In this document: positions 21,201 through 28,005 of the stretch, in pieces
Layout: each line of letters opens with the position of its first letter
Position numbering within the stretch: the first letter of the stretch is position 1
From: Mimachlamys varia
Lineage: Eukaryota; Mollusca; Bivalvia; Pectinida; Pectinidae
Assembly (NCBI GenBank): GCA_947623455.1
Contig: OX392542.1
Coordinates: forward strand, 9,183,625-9,247,624
DNA length: 64,000 bases
Reading direction: 5' to 3'
Made by a program: the position numbers and the translations under genes
Notes under the pieces: generated by a model
What the model saw: only the letters and a program-made list of their open reading frames with translations
Databases searched by the model: none
Told to the model about the DNA's origin: nothing

Positions 21201-23574
21201 CGTGTGTGGATTTTGTTTTACGAAGTTGAACAAACTATCGACTATGATCTCATTCATAAAATGGAAATGTTACAAAAAGAAAACACAAGCTTATTTCCTT
21301 GTTCTTGTTCAAACAAAAACATCATTTCCATTGTTGATTGATCGTCTCTGTGTCTCGCGAAGTTCTTAAATTTTGAATTTTTCGCATATAGCATGTTCAT
21401 CAAAGGGCGCTGCCATTTCTGTTTATTTGTTGAATCGTTCACAAATAGTACGAGCTATTTTATCGGTCAGGAATTACGTAAAACAAGGGACACAACTGCA
21501 ATAGTCCACTAGATGGCGCAGTGCGGGAACTTCGATTTTGCCGTGAGATCCGCCAAGGGTGAAAAGGAGAGTAGCGTATTGTACACCCTTGGCTTGCGAA
21601 GTTGAGTCATACCTCGTTATCTCAAAGTCAGCAGGACTGTAAGAAATTTTCGAATTTTTAAGTGCACATGTATCCAAGTTCATTGAATTTAAATGTTAAA
21701 TGTGAAGTTTGGCTGAGACTGATGAAATACCTTGAATGGAGTCTTTAGAGTTGGCGAGTTCAAAGTCAGGGGGTGAGACTCCGTAGTAAATACCTGCTTT
21801 ATATAAAAAGTGGGAGAGGTGGTTAAACAGCCTGGGTAGAAGTTAATGTTAAAGTAGAATTGTTTGTAGGGTGGAATTTTTCGCTTAATTCACTGGCATT
21901 CCATCTCCACGACTATATCCACATCCAAACATATTTAACACCACTGAAACTCCGCGAACAATTTGGAGGCTGACTAAGCGAACATCACGTTCAAAAATAT
22001 TGGTACATTGATGTAGCTTCAACCACAGATTGGGAATAATTTGATGGGTTTCTCTAGGGGAGAAAGGGCATTCTGTTCCCTCCATGACTAGGCAAACTTT
22101 GTAAGAGGGGTGGAGACCAGTAGGCGAAAATGAAGGACTATTCCTGTATGAATTGGGTGTAAGAGGGGGTAGAGGAGGCTTATTGTGGCCGTTTTATGTG
22201 TAAATCACTGAAAAATGACAATAAATTGTATATCTTTACCAGTATATTTGATTCATAATGCATTGCAGAAATAAAGGTATTGAGTTTGTTATTTTCTGTT
22301 ATTGACAGAACTGTTTATTTTACTTACCGCCATAAACTGGGGGTGGGGGAATGGCTGTATCACGTAAGAGAGTGTAACATTAAAATGTCTTCAAAAAGGC
22401 AAAGGGGCGCTTATAGGATCATGGTCGCTTACTGGGTCGAATACGGTAATGTTTAATTATGAACGTTATTCAGAAACGAATCTATGGCAAAAGAAAGACC
22501 TAAGGATGCCTCAGCTCTAGGCCTGTATTAACATACAAGTCCCCACACTTGACCTTACCCAGTTCATCTCAGATTTTCTAATATTTTTATTAACTATTTT
22601 ATCTTTTAAAGGATGAAAATTTCCTGATGGGCCTGGATAGAGATATAGATGATCAAACATCATCAATTTTTGAAGACCAAACTGACGATAGCTCAAACAA
22701 GACTCATGTTCCTGAGGATGCCGATCTTGGTACACCTTTTGTCAAAGAGGATGAAGCATTGGAAGAGGAGACCATTCAGAACAAGCGTAAGTCTGTGGAA
22801 TCCCCTCCTGGGAGTGATGATAGGGAATCGCTAATAGACGATGACTCCTGTTGGTCCAAGTGTAGCGATATGACGCCCAGCGATGAGCGTAGTGTTGAAG
22901 AGGCAGACAGCTCCCTCAAGGAGTCGGACGAGTCTGATGTGGGCTGTACTGCTAAAATTTTCCCATCCAGAGTACATGACATTCCTCTAAAAATTGTTGA
23001 CAAATGGTTCAGAAAGTTTTTTGCTCCTCTGCCGATTGATTTTGCCGACTCTAAAAAAGACGGTCCCCCTTGGATGACTAATGCTGTTGTTAATCAATAC
23101 ACAAAGATGAAATACTGCATCTCGCTAAAAAACATTGAAAAATGTTTGACGGAGGACAGAAGGAAACTGCAGTACATGCCTCAGTCAGAGTTGGTGATTG
23201 AGCAGTTAAATAGTTTCCTAGAAGACAAGGAAAGTCCACAGTTTAAAGGACCTGGAAGCATATTGATGAAATCGTCATCCCAAAAACAGCGAGATACTTA
23301 CTTGAGGGTTCCCGAGTCGTTACCTGTTCCCCACAGTGGTCCATCATCAGAGTCTCAACGGGGGCGATACTCACAAATCAAACATTCGGGCAGTACGCGG
23401 CAGACCCAAGACTTGATAACAGAAACTCTTGTTAAGTATATGTTCCCAGTTGAGCCTGGTACTTCACCTATCCCGGTTATAGCAGTTCCTTCGACAGTGT
23501 CTGGGTCTGCGAACAGTGCCAATGCAACCATAGCTACCCAAGCGGTAGGGTTGGTTGAAAGCATGGACTTCTAG
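125..23574 (+). CDS. per: period circadian protein (PER), 3' part of gene, 17 exons
   Basis: PER is the PAS-domain negative-arm protein of the animal circadian clock; it dimerises through its PAS domains, partners with CRY/TIM-type proteins and represses CLOCK:BMAL1/CYC. Exons: 125-211, 1802-1925, 6262-6316, 7025-7194, 7690-7765, 8154-8260, 9174-9327, 9948-10059, 10921-10984, 11696-11766, 12186-12259, 12613-12772, 13661-14291, 17116-17318, 18633-18776, 20430-20654, 22612-23574. All have AG/GT borders and compatible phases, giving 1139 residues here. Residues 1-145 are PAS-A from its middle on (IADVLGYPEDRMVGRDICNF); 146-260 are PAS-B (GFLPQDIVGMSIFDFYH, TEWSRFVNPWSHRLEF, typical of PER); 485-508 hold an LTQEVLWKHTRREE helix like the LTE-LL-H motif of other PERs; two PPW tail motifs lie near 753-807 and 970-1025. 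The 5' end, with the start codon, is outside the window. Family call is secure; exon borders are by eye. Confidence 0.95.
301..392. repeat. two-copy 50-bp tandem repeat
   Basis: Two copies of a unit containing atttggttaat and ttttgaggtgaa lie side by side in the per intron. They differ by a few bases. Confidence 0.6.
549..1235. mobile_element. foldback element with ~140-bp inverted repeats
   Basis: The arm at 549-687 (atgtacattgaatag... to ...aaagaggagtgcactgta) is repeated in inverse at 1089-1235 with about 85-90% identity by eye. About 400 bp lie between. No coding content and no clear target duplication. Probably a non-autonomous DNA element in the per intron. Confidence 0.65.
1802..1925 (+). 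CDS. per: per exon: PAS-A, DRMVGRDICNFVH
   Basis: Acceptor tttttag, donor gtgag. Continues PAS-A directly after GYPE with DRMVGRDICNFVHKKD, equivalent to the W(I/L)GRSF-DFVHP-D stretch of PERs. Ends one base into a codon, completed at 6262. Confidence 0.9.
1958..2200. repeat. dispersed repeat R1, copy 1
   Basis: Starts accgttaaccctccctcatt and includes a phased tccctc series. It matches 11879-12115 over about 240 bp with indels. Both copies are in per introns and in the same orientation. Confidence 0.7.
2260..3360. repeat. cluster of a ~110-bp dispersed module
   Basis: The module includes 'catatgaaatttgagaaagatc', 'cctaggttggcacaactagg'-like text and 'aagatggc...gccattttgttt'. It occurs once inverted (2290-2400) and about four times in direct order (2790-3360). 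Related copies are at 4600-4870 and 10140-10440. A common bivalve-type dispersed repeat; the small open frames inside it are not genes. Confidence 0.65.
3370..4600. other. per intron, no gene seen
   Basis: AT-rich intron between repeat modules. Open frames of 74-86 codons here lack any recognisable motif and have no splice or codon support. Confidence 0.5.
4600..4870. repeat. inverted copy of the ~110-bp module
   Basis: Reads tggatctttctcaaatttca, then tgtaggttccccttgg, then aaaatggctgaaaggtggcc. This is the reverse-strand form of the module clustered at 2790-3360, so the two flank 3370-4600 as diverged inverted repeats. Confidence 0.55.
4975..6200. repeat. 33/34-bp tandem array with 234-bp higher-order unit
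   Basis: Unit 'gtgacttctataagtaacaa' + 'tgataatccctgt', about 34 copies, decayed at the left edge (from ~4975). The variant gataaattgattgtgac begins at 5595, 5829 and 6063, exactly 234 bp apart, showing seven-unit block duplication. Lies in the per intron, ending about 90 bp before the exon at 6262. A reverse-strand open frame at 5748-5960 is a by-product. Confidence 0.95.
6262..6316 (+). CDS. per: per exon: PAS-A, short, with reiterated donor
   Basis: A 55-nt exon (acceptor tatgttacag, donor gtaag) encoding TEGGGRFQIQKKLFYLRLR with split codons at both ends. Its last bases and donor are repeated five more times downstream. Any later donor would add an in-frame TAA at once, so the first donor should be the productive one. 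Confidence 0.88.
6290..6475 (+). repeat. tandem copies of a per exon 3' end plus splice donor
   Basis: The sequence around the donor (ctcttttacttaagactgag|gtaag) recurs with GTAAG at 6317, 6347, 6375, 6403, 6431 and 6459; the last five are exactly 28 bp apart. The first lies at the true exon end. Confidence 0.9.
7025..7194 (+). CDS. per: per exon: end of PAS-A and linker
   Basis: Acceptor tatcacag, donor gtaagt. Encodes the RKFKALAGGFSLSSKE region and a core strand KLSVVLKCVPMRSAYE, matching the end of PER PAS-A (ICATPIKSSY-like in insects). Confidence 0.92.
7690..7765 (+). CDS. per: per exon: start of PAS-B
   Basis: Acceptor ttttttcag, donor gtaag. Encodes MTFSTRHSLFCSYSHIDSK, the first strand of PAS-B (compare F-IRHT--G-ISHVDS in other PERs). 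Confidence 0.92.
8154..8260 (+). CDS. per: per exon: PAS-B core
   Basis: Acceptor aatttccag, donor gtaag. Encodes GFLPQDIVGMSIFDFYHPDD, the most diagnostic PAS-B stretch of PER ([20 protein letters not shown] in insects). Confidence 0.94.
8486..8695. repeat. 45-bp tandem repeat, about 4.5 copies
   Basis: Unit tagttcattcaaacttttc + aactattccttaatttctataaggtc; successive copies start at 8551, 8596 and 8641. Per intron. Because 45 is a multiple of 3 it leaves an open frame of 82 codons that is not a gene. Confidence 0.9.
9174..9327 (+). CDS. per: per exon: PAS-B C-terminal sheet
   Basis: Acceptor atgttacag, donor gtacg. Encodes FRFRVHNGDWVYVKTEWSRF followed by VNPWSHRLEFVIGQHTVIK. The TEW--FVNPWS--LEFV-G-H pattern is characteristic of PER PAS-B. 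Confidence 0.95.
9375..9800. repeat. dispersed repeat R2, copy 1
   Basis: Begins gagttggctctgcctgttta and contains caatatttcaaaat..., cttttaaaaagttattttc, aggagtttttttcc and cttgctttcaagaaaaatgg. The same ordered blocks are at 15738-15830 and 16680-16965, where another repeat splits them. Confidence 0.65.
9948..10059 (+). CDS. per: per exon: PAC-side helices after PAS-B
   Basis: Acceptor cttgttttag, donor gtaag. Encodes KGPTRKNIFSPMLGEDVNV and an amphipathic stretch LARLKQMIRDLLLK, placed where PERs carry the helices after PAS-B used in dimerisation. Confidence 0.9.
10080..10445. repeat. hairpin-headed dispersed repeat
   Basis: Opens with the palindrome tagcccaccatcatcagatggtgggcta (arms of about 10 bp), then gtccgt-rich text, then two copies of the ~110-bp module seen at 2260-3360 (cttggtccttagttgtgc...aaaatggctgacagacagc). 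Per intron. Confidence 0.65.
10921..10984 (+). CDS. per: per exon: short, with reiterated donor
   Basis: A 64-nt exon (acceptor gttttcag, donor gtaag) encoding PLVQVQIATPTAHTIEKHRL-N. Its last ~16 nt and donor recur with a 45-nt spacing. The second donor (11030, gtaatt) would add 15 codons in frame; donors beyond it pass a TGA. Confidence 0.85.
10968..11219 (+). repeat. 45-bp tandem copies of a per exon 3' end plus donor
   Basis: ggaaac(a/t)tagattgaatg|gtaa recurs with GT at 10985, 11030, 11075, 11120 and 11177 (steps 45, 45, 45, 57). The first is the true exon end. Steps of 45 keep the frame, but TGA follows the second donor. The reverse-strand open frame over this stretch is a periodicity artefact. 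Confidence 0.88.
11220..11690. other. per intron, no gene seen
   Basis: Ordinary AT-rich intron with a G run near 11490-11502 (gtgggggggggggggg). Nothing else recognised. Confidence 0.5.
11696..11766 (+). CDS. per: per exon: linker
   Basis: Acceptor ggtttccag, donor gtgag. Encodes EELQWTNPDSPVKEHSIAYV and DDSN. Phase joins both neighbours. No recognised domain; probably a disordered linker. Confidence 0.8.
11879..12115. repeat. dispersed repeat R1, copy 2
   Basis: acccgttaaccctccctcat... through aagatattttgata...gcaaagacaaat, collinear with 1958-2200. Confidence 0.7.
12186..12259 (+). CDS. per: per exon: Ser/Thr-rich linker
   Basis: Acceptor accttacag, donor gtaag. Encodes ASSSVSTNRETLTYDHLNYT and SNIKR. 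Ser/Thr-rich, as expected for the phosphorylated central part of PER; phases fit on both sides. Confidence 0.8.
12613..12772 (+). CDS. per: per exon: central low-complexity region
   Basis: Acceptor gatttgtgcag, donor gtaag. Encodes SQKNTIFSPFSEKKSPSSTE and a Ser/Glu-rich acidic stretch ending SFGSSTK. Contains several SP and S-x-x-E sites, plausible kinase targets (inference). Confidence 0.85.
12840..13650. other. per intron with weak ~60-bp repeats
   Basis: Loose repetitions of 'gacatttaatgatg...ccttatactgta' between 13190 and 13410, and a G run at 13508-13518. No gene seen. Confidence 0.45.
13661..14291 (+). CDS. per: per exon: large central exon with LTQEVL motif
   Basis: The largest internal exon (210 codons + 1 nt), acceptor catgacag, donor gtgcat. 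It carries LTQEVLWKHTRREETMFLEQ, similar to the LTE--L-KH---MEK-ML helix of insect PER and the LT-EVL--HTQ-EE region of vertebrate PER, then a basic stretch (KTIKIEKKPSGETTKR) and a Pro/Met-rich tail. The frame runs into a TAG just past the donor at 14291, so the splice to 17116 is needed; it restores the reading as PQS-G-VSFIPQVM. Confidence 0.92.
14590..15262. repeat. dispersed repeat with ~150-bp internal units
   Basis: Repeated blocks 'gatttcaa...gatgcatcattggggctggg', 'attcataattttga' and 'cccctggggactgaa' occur about four times, ending taaggcccatgggccccttgtt. Typical of bivalve dispersed repeats. The reverse-strand 80-codon frame here is not a gene. Confidence 0.6.
15592..15678. repeat. 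88-bp palindromic element, copy 1
   Basis: aactcattcacccctgaaat ... cttcaggggtgaatgattt, with inner gactattccaacctttgaat. Termini form an inverted repeat of about 18 bp. Four relatives occur elsewhere in the window. Confidence 0.75.
15738..16965. repeat. dispersed repeat R2, copy 2, split by another repeat
   Basis: 15738-15830 matches the left part and 16680-16965 the right part of the copy at 9375-9800. The intervening ~850 bp is a 'caaggtcaaaggtcaaatt' repeat related to 24041-25045, so this looks like a nested insertion. Confidence 0.55.
15831..16665. repeat. AGGTCA-rich dispersed repeat inserted in R2
   Basis: Four or more degenerate ~120-150-bp units of the form 'aaggtcaaatttgt.cctttcac..atgaacattttgttatgacattatgaa'. 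Similar text lies at 24870-25010. Many AGGTCA words occur, but as part of the repeat unit. Confidence 0.6.
17116..17318 (+). CDS. per: per exon: Pro/Gln-rich region
   Basis: Acceptor attgactag, donor gtactg. Encodes VSFIPQVMGGFFQPGNGAFQ, a short QQQ run and LPVIHFPVPKKGHTVHQ. Phase fits on both sides. A 91-bp array begins about 25 bp after the donor. Confidence 0.87.
17345..18320. repeat. 91-bp tandem array
   Basis: About 10 units containing ctgttaggtacaggtagtag, ctagtactctgtatac and agacagacaggtgtttcatt. Copies of tgaaatatct start at 17581, 17672 and 17763, exactly 91 bp apart; the first two units are older and divergent. Begins just after the per donor at 17319. Confidence 0.93.
18633..18776 (+). 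CDS. per: per exon: EETSSSVLYML motif
   Basis: Acceptor tttcctcag, donor gtaggt; 48 codons. Contains SSSMEETSSSVLYMLECGSP, a Ser-rich hydrophobic motif resembling short conserved motifs in the C-terminal half of PERs (similarity from memory, moderate). A 23-bp array begins about 70 bp after the exon. Confidence 0.85.
18846..20145. repeat. 23-bp tandem array
   Basis: Unit ctgattcagtatcctgtctgg + tc, about 55 copies with variants (tgatcaaaatacagcttcctg inserts, tact/tccc changes). Fills most of the per intron between exons 18633-18776 and 20430-20654. Confidence 0.95.
20430..20654 (+). CDS. per: per exon: first PPW tail motif, reiterated donor
   Basis: Acceptor attttgaag, donor gtaagt; 75 codons. 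Encodes EAPPWLNGIYWSSAVRTRYT, then LEEDREAL, QQPDLL and SQMAMFEEE. This follows the PPW--(Y)--(L-E-D--L)--QP--(QL) pattern seen in PER tails. The last 39 nt and the donor are repeated twice more at 53-bp spacing; later donors would add an in-frame TAG. Confidence 0.87.
20616..20790 (+). repeat. 53-bp tandem copies of a per exon 3' end plus donor
   Basis: gaggagttagatcaacctcc...gatatgtttgat|gtaagtatat occurs with GT at 20655, 20708 and 20761, exactly 53 bp apart; a fourth copy is only a stub. The first is the true exon end. Confidence 0.93.
20917..21604. mobile_element. long-TIR DNA transposon (MULE-like, non-autonomous), 9-bp TSD
   Basis: 82-bp terminal inverted repeats (20917-20998 and 21523-21604; caacttcgcaagccaa...) differ at one position. 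The 9-bp direct repeat agtcatacc flanks both sides (20908-20916, 21605-21613). Long TIRs with a 9-bp duplication are the pattern of Mutator-like elements (inference). Each arm continues into an inward-facing start-like motif, ATGGCAGCGCCC, at 21073 (+) and 21416 (-). No transposase is present. Confidence 0.85.
21614..22600. other. per intron, no gene seen
   Basis: Ordinary AT-rich intron. Short open frames on the reverse strand lack motifs. No tandem structure noticed. Confidence 0.5.
22612..23574 (+). CDS. per: per terminal coding exon: acidic region and second PPW motif
   Basis: Acceptor atcttttaaag, 320 codons, stop TAG at 23572-23574. The first ~110 residues are acidic and Ser-rich (DDDSCWSKCSDMTPSDERSV), then DKWFRKFFAPLPIDFADSKK, then a second PPW motif (GPPWMTNAVVNQYTKMKYCI, LTEDRRKL, QSELVIEQL), and a Thr/Ala/Val-rich tail ending GLVESMDF. 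Confidence 0.93.
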   Translation, partial: DENFLMGLDRDIDDQTSSIFEDQTDDSSNKTHVPEDADLGTPFVKEDEALEEETIQNKRKSVESPPGSDDRESLIDDDSCWSKCSDMTPSDERSVEEADSSLKESDESDVGCTAKIFPSRVHDIPLKIVDKWFRKFFAPLPIDFADSKKDGPPWMTNAVVNQYTKMKYCISLKNIEKCLTEDRRKLQYMPQSELVIEQLNSFLEDKESPQFKGPGSILMKSSSQKQRDTYLRVPESLPVPHSGPSSESQRGRYSQIKHSGSTRQTQDLITETLVKYMFPVEPGTSPIPVIAVPSTVSGSANSANATIATQAVGLVESMDF

Positions 23575-24040
23575 CTTGCCTGCAATCTGTTGGGGTCTTG
23601 ATGATAAAAAAGGAACTGCATTCCTGAGGGGCATTTATTTGCCTGAATGCAGTCAAATGTGTTCTTCTATATTTCTAATCAGTGAAATCACATACCAAAA
23701 AACTTGACACACATCTATATCATTGTAATTTACGCACCCCCAACTTTTGTTTTAATTTCCCTTAAAAAAGTGTGCAGATTACATAGTTTTTACGGTATAT
23801 CAAATCTGCGCATATTTAGGAAAATAAACCAAATAATTTGAATTTATGTCTGATCATATTAAAGGGTGTTGTTGGGGATGAAAGGTTCTAGTGTATATCT
23901 AGTCTGCACCTGGTTCAGTGCCATCACTTCAGTTTTGATATTGTCAAAAAAAAATCACTTCATCTGAAGTGACCCTCAAAATCATATTCGTTTTAAATGA
24001 AGGCTTTCTTTAACAAATGGAGTCAGAACTGTAGTTATTA

Positions 24041-25045
24041 GGTCACCTTAGCAACACTTGTGGTGACCTATTGCCATCATGTTTCCTCTGTCATTTTCCG
24101 TCATTAACTTTTCACATTTTCAACTACCGGTACTTCTCAAGAACCACTGGATGGATTTCAACCAAACTTGACAAGAAGCATCCCCATGAGAAATCACTCC
24201 AGGTTTTCATACAAAAAAGTTGTTCGAAACGGAGTGAAATTTGGTAAATCTTCAAACATCTTCTTTTCATGAACCAACAGTCAGATTGACTTCATAGTTG
24301 ATATTTAGGGTCCTTAGGGCGAAGTCTTCAAAGTTTGCGAATAATTTTTTTTTTAGCCAAAACGTCCTCATCAAAGGGCGCTATATTGGTCAAAAATTCA
24401 ACTTTGACCGATTTCAACCAAATTTGGTAGAATGTATTCCCTAGTAAAGGAGATCCAAGTGATTATATCCCTTTAGGGGCCAAAAAAGGGCCCACATGTA
24501 AAAATCTTCTTTGAGCGACTTCTTCTTAGAGTGCTAGGCCTCTAGTCCAGAGGTCCAGAGTTTGCACTCCAACAAAAGCAATATTTTTAACATATTGTCA
24601 TCCTCTGTTATTTTATAGGCATATATGCAATTGAAACTTGTAGAGACTAATGTTAGGATTATTTAAGCAAAGTCACAGTCCAAAAAGGTAATTTTCCTCA
24701 GGTAATCATTATACACCTATCCTCTTGGGCCTTTTGCCTAAGTGTACAATGCCTCAAACTTTGTCCCAGTTCTCAAGGTTATTTTTAGAGACCCCTTTAT
24801 TTTGAAACATATTTTTCTGCTCCATAACTTTGTTACCTGTTATAGTAGAGCAATGAAACTTTGAACAAATCAAGGTCTCAACTGACCAAAGCTCAAGGTC
24901 ATCAGATCAAAGGTCAAGGTCATATTTTATATCTCTTTTTGTTATAACATTATGAAGCAAATTTGGTAGTATCAAACAAGGTGTCTACTTACCAAATAGC
25001 AAGGTCATTGTCATCCTTACCATAACTGATGTGTCAGTGGTTTAG
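24041..25045. repeat. dispersed repeat with hairpin head
   Basis: Opens with taggtcaccttagcaacact/tgtggtgaccta (inverted repeat), followed by 'accactggatggatttcaaccaaa' and AGGTCA-type units as at 15831-16665. Typical bivalve dispersed repeat. Confidence 0.6.
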
Positions 25046-25619
25046 TTTTGCTAAAACTTTTGTATACAGTTAATTTGTAAGTAATTTATAGTTGTGAATT
25101 GTGGTGTTATCATAAGACTTCACATTTACCTGCCATTTTCCTGAATTTGCTTATTCTTCATATGAAGCCTTTCCCTTTATTTAGATGCCATGATAATTTT
25201 GGTACCCCAACAGATTCCTTACATAATGGCTGTAAAGTAAATTAAAACTTTAAAAAAAATATGTTTTTCTATAAATGTGTTTTATTTTTGAAGGATTTGC
25301 TTAATGAGGAGCTATGTTGACTGCATTTTGTATAAACATGGCATAACTGTCACATCACTATAGAAACAAACTGACTTACCAAATTGATCAATCTAAGATT
25401 TTCAATCCAAATTTCGATGAAATCAGAGTTGGTTCATTTCCCAACAGTGGGGTTCTTTATAATCAAGGGGAGGAGGGAGTTAATACTATTTTAAGTGTAA
25501 CGAAGTTCTTCATTCATAAAATTGAATTAAAAGAATAGTCCATGAAGTCATAGATGGAAAAAATGATGCTGGCTTGACTATTTTGCAATTGACAAAATCA
25601 TCTTCAAATGATAAAACCT

Positions 25620-25708
25620 TAATCATTCACCCCTGGAAATTCATAATTGGCTACTCCAACCTTTGATTTGGAAGAGTTCAGATGGGTCTTCAGGGATGAA
25701 GGAGTTAA
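25620..25708. repeat. 88-bp palindromic element, copy 2
   Basis: taatcattcacccctggaaa ... cttcagggatgaaggagtta with inner ggctactccaacctttgatt. Same layout as 15592-15678. Confidence 0.7.
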
Positions 25709-26731
25709 ACTATTTCTTACTTTATTACTGAGATTAATTACATCAGACAAAGCTTATAATTACTTATTAAGTGTTTTAGAAATTGAGAATCTTTAATTTC
25801 CATAGATTAATTGTATTGTGTTGGTCATTGTTTTGTATTGTTGTAAGTTTATTTAAATTCATGTGCAATGATTTAAACCGAAAGTTAAAAGTATTTTTGT
25901 GTTATACATATTGAAGAAAACATATGGTTGGTCAGAAATTGAAAAAATCACCAGTCTGTATGTTGTAAAGTTGGAAAGAAGATAAAACATCTTGTCAACA
26001 TTTGTTGTAACATTCTTTAGAGTTGATCACATATGTTTTGTTTTAATTCAAAATTTTTGATGTAAAATTATTTATTTATTATTCATAGTGGCCCATCATC
26101 TTGTGAAATTCCATAACCTGGAAACAACTATGGGAGAAAATTTGGTATTCATATTGATGAGCAAGTTCATTAATTCCAGTTAAATCATGCCTGGTAAAAT
26201 GTCTACCTTGGAATCAAGTTCTTCTAAACAAATACCATTCTTGAATAAAAGAAAGTTTCATGTAAATCAGTACAATGTTTTATGATCAACATAAAGTGTA
26301 CCGGTATGTGCAAAATTTATTTCTTTCATATTCTAAGAGTGTATGCGATGAGATTGAAAAGAAAAAAATATGACATTGTGTGAAAGATTTCATTTAGTGA
26401 AAATGTTGATAAATTCCTGTGGATTTTGTCTTTACTTTCTTTGTGTGTGTGTGTGTATACATGTGTGTGTTAAATATATGTAACTGGCATGTTTAAATGT
26501 TGATAAATAAATATTCAATTCGCAAAGATGATTTGTTATATATTTATTCATGCATATCACATGGACATTTAAATGTGAACATTTCCCTGTTTTGACACCT
26601 GAAATGGTCAGAAAAATGTGTTTCTCTTGTAATGATGTTCCTGTTAATATTACTTTCTCCTATGAACAGCTGTATAAATTGAAACCTTTTGATTATGCAT
26701 TCCAAATCAATAGACTTGCATCCCAGTTTAT

Positions 26732-27560
26732 TAGCTCACCTGGTCTGAAGGACCGAGGTGAGCTTATGCCATACCGTGGCATCCGTTGTCCGACAACAAT
26801 TGTTTAAACAACTTCTTCTCCATAATCACTGATAGGAAATCAACCTAATTTGGCAGGAAGCATCCTTAGGTGCCCTGGATTCAAAATTGTACTAATGGTG
26901 GGACTGACTCTCTAGGGGGCTGAGGGGTAGGGCAAAAAAGTGTTAGTTAACTATATTGGTTTAAGCGACTTCTTCTCCATAACCACTGATAGGAAATCAG
27001 CCTTATTTGGCAGTAAGTTCACTAGGTGTTCAGGATTCAAAATTGTACTCATGGTGGGACTGAGGGGTGGGGCTATAAAGAATTATTTAGCTATATTGAT
27101 ATTAGCGACTTCTTCTCCATAATCACTGATTGGAAATCAACCTTTTTTGGCAGGAAGCATCCTTAGGTGCCCAGGATTCAAAATTGTACTAATGGTGGGA
27201 CTGACTCTCTAGGGGGCTGAGGGGTTGGGCAAAAAAGTGTTAGTTAACTATATTGGTTTAAGCGACTTCTTCTCCATAACCACTGATAGGAAATCAGCCT
27301 TATTTGGCAGTAAGTATCACTAGGTGTTCAGGATTCAAAATTGTACTCATGGTGGGACTGAGGGGTGGGGCTATAAAGAATTATTTAGCTATATTGATAT
27401 TAGCGACTTCTTCTCCATAATCACTGATTGGAAATCAACCTTATTTGGCAGGAAGTATCCTTAGGTGCCCAGGATTCAATATTGTACTAATGGTGGGACT
27501 GACTCCCCACATTGATGTTTTAAATATGCTAATTGGTGTGCTCACCTGTTGCGGCTGAGT
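26732..27560. repeat. hairpin-headed repeat with ~145-bp internal tandem units
   Basis: Head ttagctcacctggtctgaag/gaccgaggtgagctta; end tggtgtgctcacctgttgcg. Inside, gcgacttcttctccataa starts at 26965, 27115, 27262 and 27403 (plus a first copy near 26809), alternating two variants, so A-B-A-B-A dimers. A small copy of the head type is at 6858-6930. Short open frames here are not genes. Confidence 0.75.
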
Positions 27561-28005
27561 CACCTCAGTTCTCACTTTGAGGACGCGACATCGACTGATG
27601 TGAACTAGATTTACATACTGATTTTATTATCAATTGTATAGAATATAAATATTTCAATATTCTGAATAAATGAGCATTTTAAAAAATGTTATCAGCACCA
27701 TAGACATACCATGGGACAGTCGAGCTAAATGGTCTGCATAAGCGGCCATCTTGTTTTGTTTGATAGAATGATATTTTCTCTTCCTTCCGTGGTTTCATAT
27801 TTTATAAGAGAGAATATTCCCCTCAAGTCGTGGCTTCGTTTTCTGAAAAATATATACATACGCCCCGAAAGTCGTGAATTTGTGTATGAAAGCATGCTCT
27901 ATAGACATAACTTGTGTTTTTTATAAGAACATCATAGTGTTCTCTAGCCTAATTACGTGTTCTGTTTAGAGAATCTTATTAGTTGTGACTTCGTGATCTG
28001 TGTCA

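Larger units (their letters stand above)
23575..26511 (+). other. per: probable per 3' UTR with candidate poly(A) signals
   Basis: No gene or splice signal pattern follows the stop. AATAAA occurs at 23822-23827 and at 26506-26511; a (GT)n stretch lies at 26442-26470. The true end cannot be chosen without transcripts. A dispersed repeat (24041-25045) and an 88-bp palindrome (25620) lie inside, so the longer form may be wrong. Confidence 0.4.

Noticed and set aside
26550..27122. Open frames of 60-85 codons after per.
   Set aside because: They run into the hairpin-headed dispersed repeat and show no motif.
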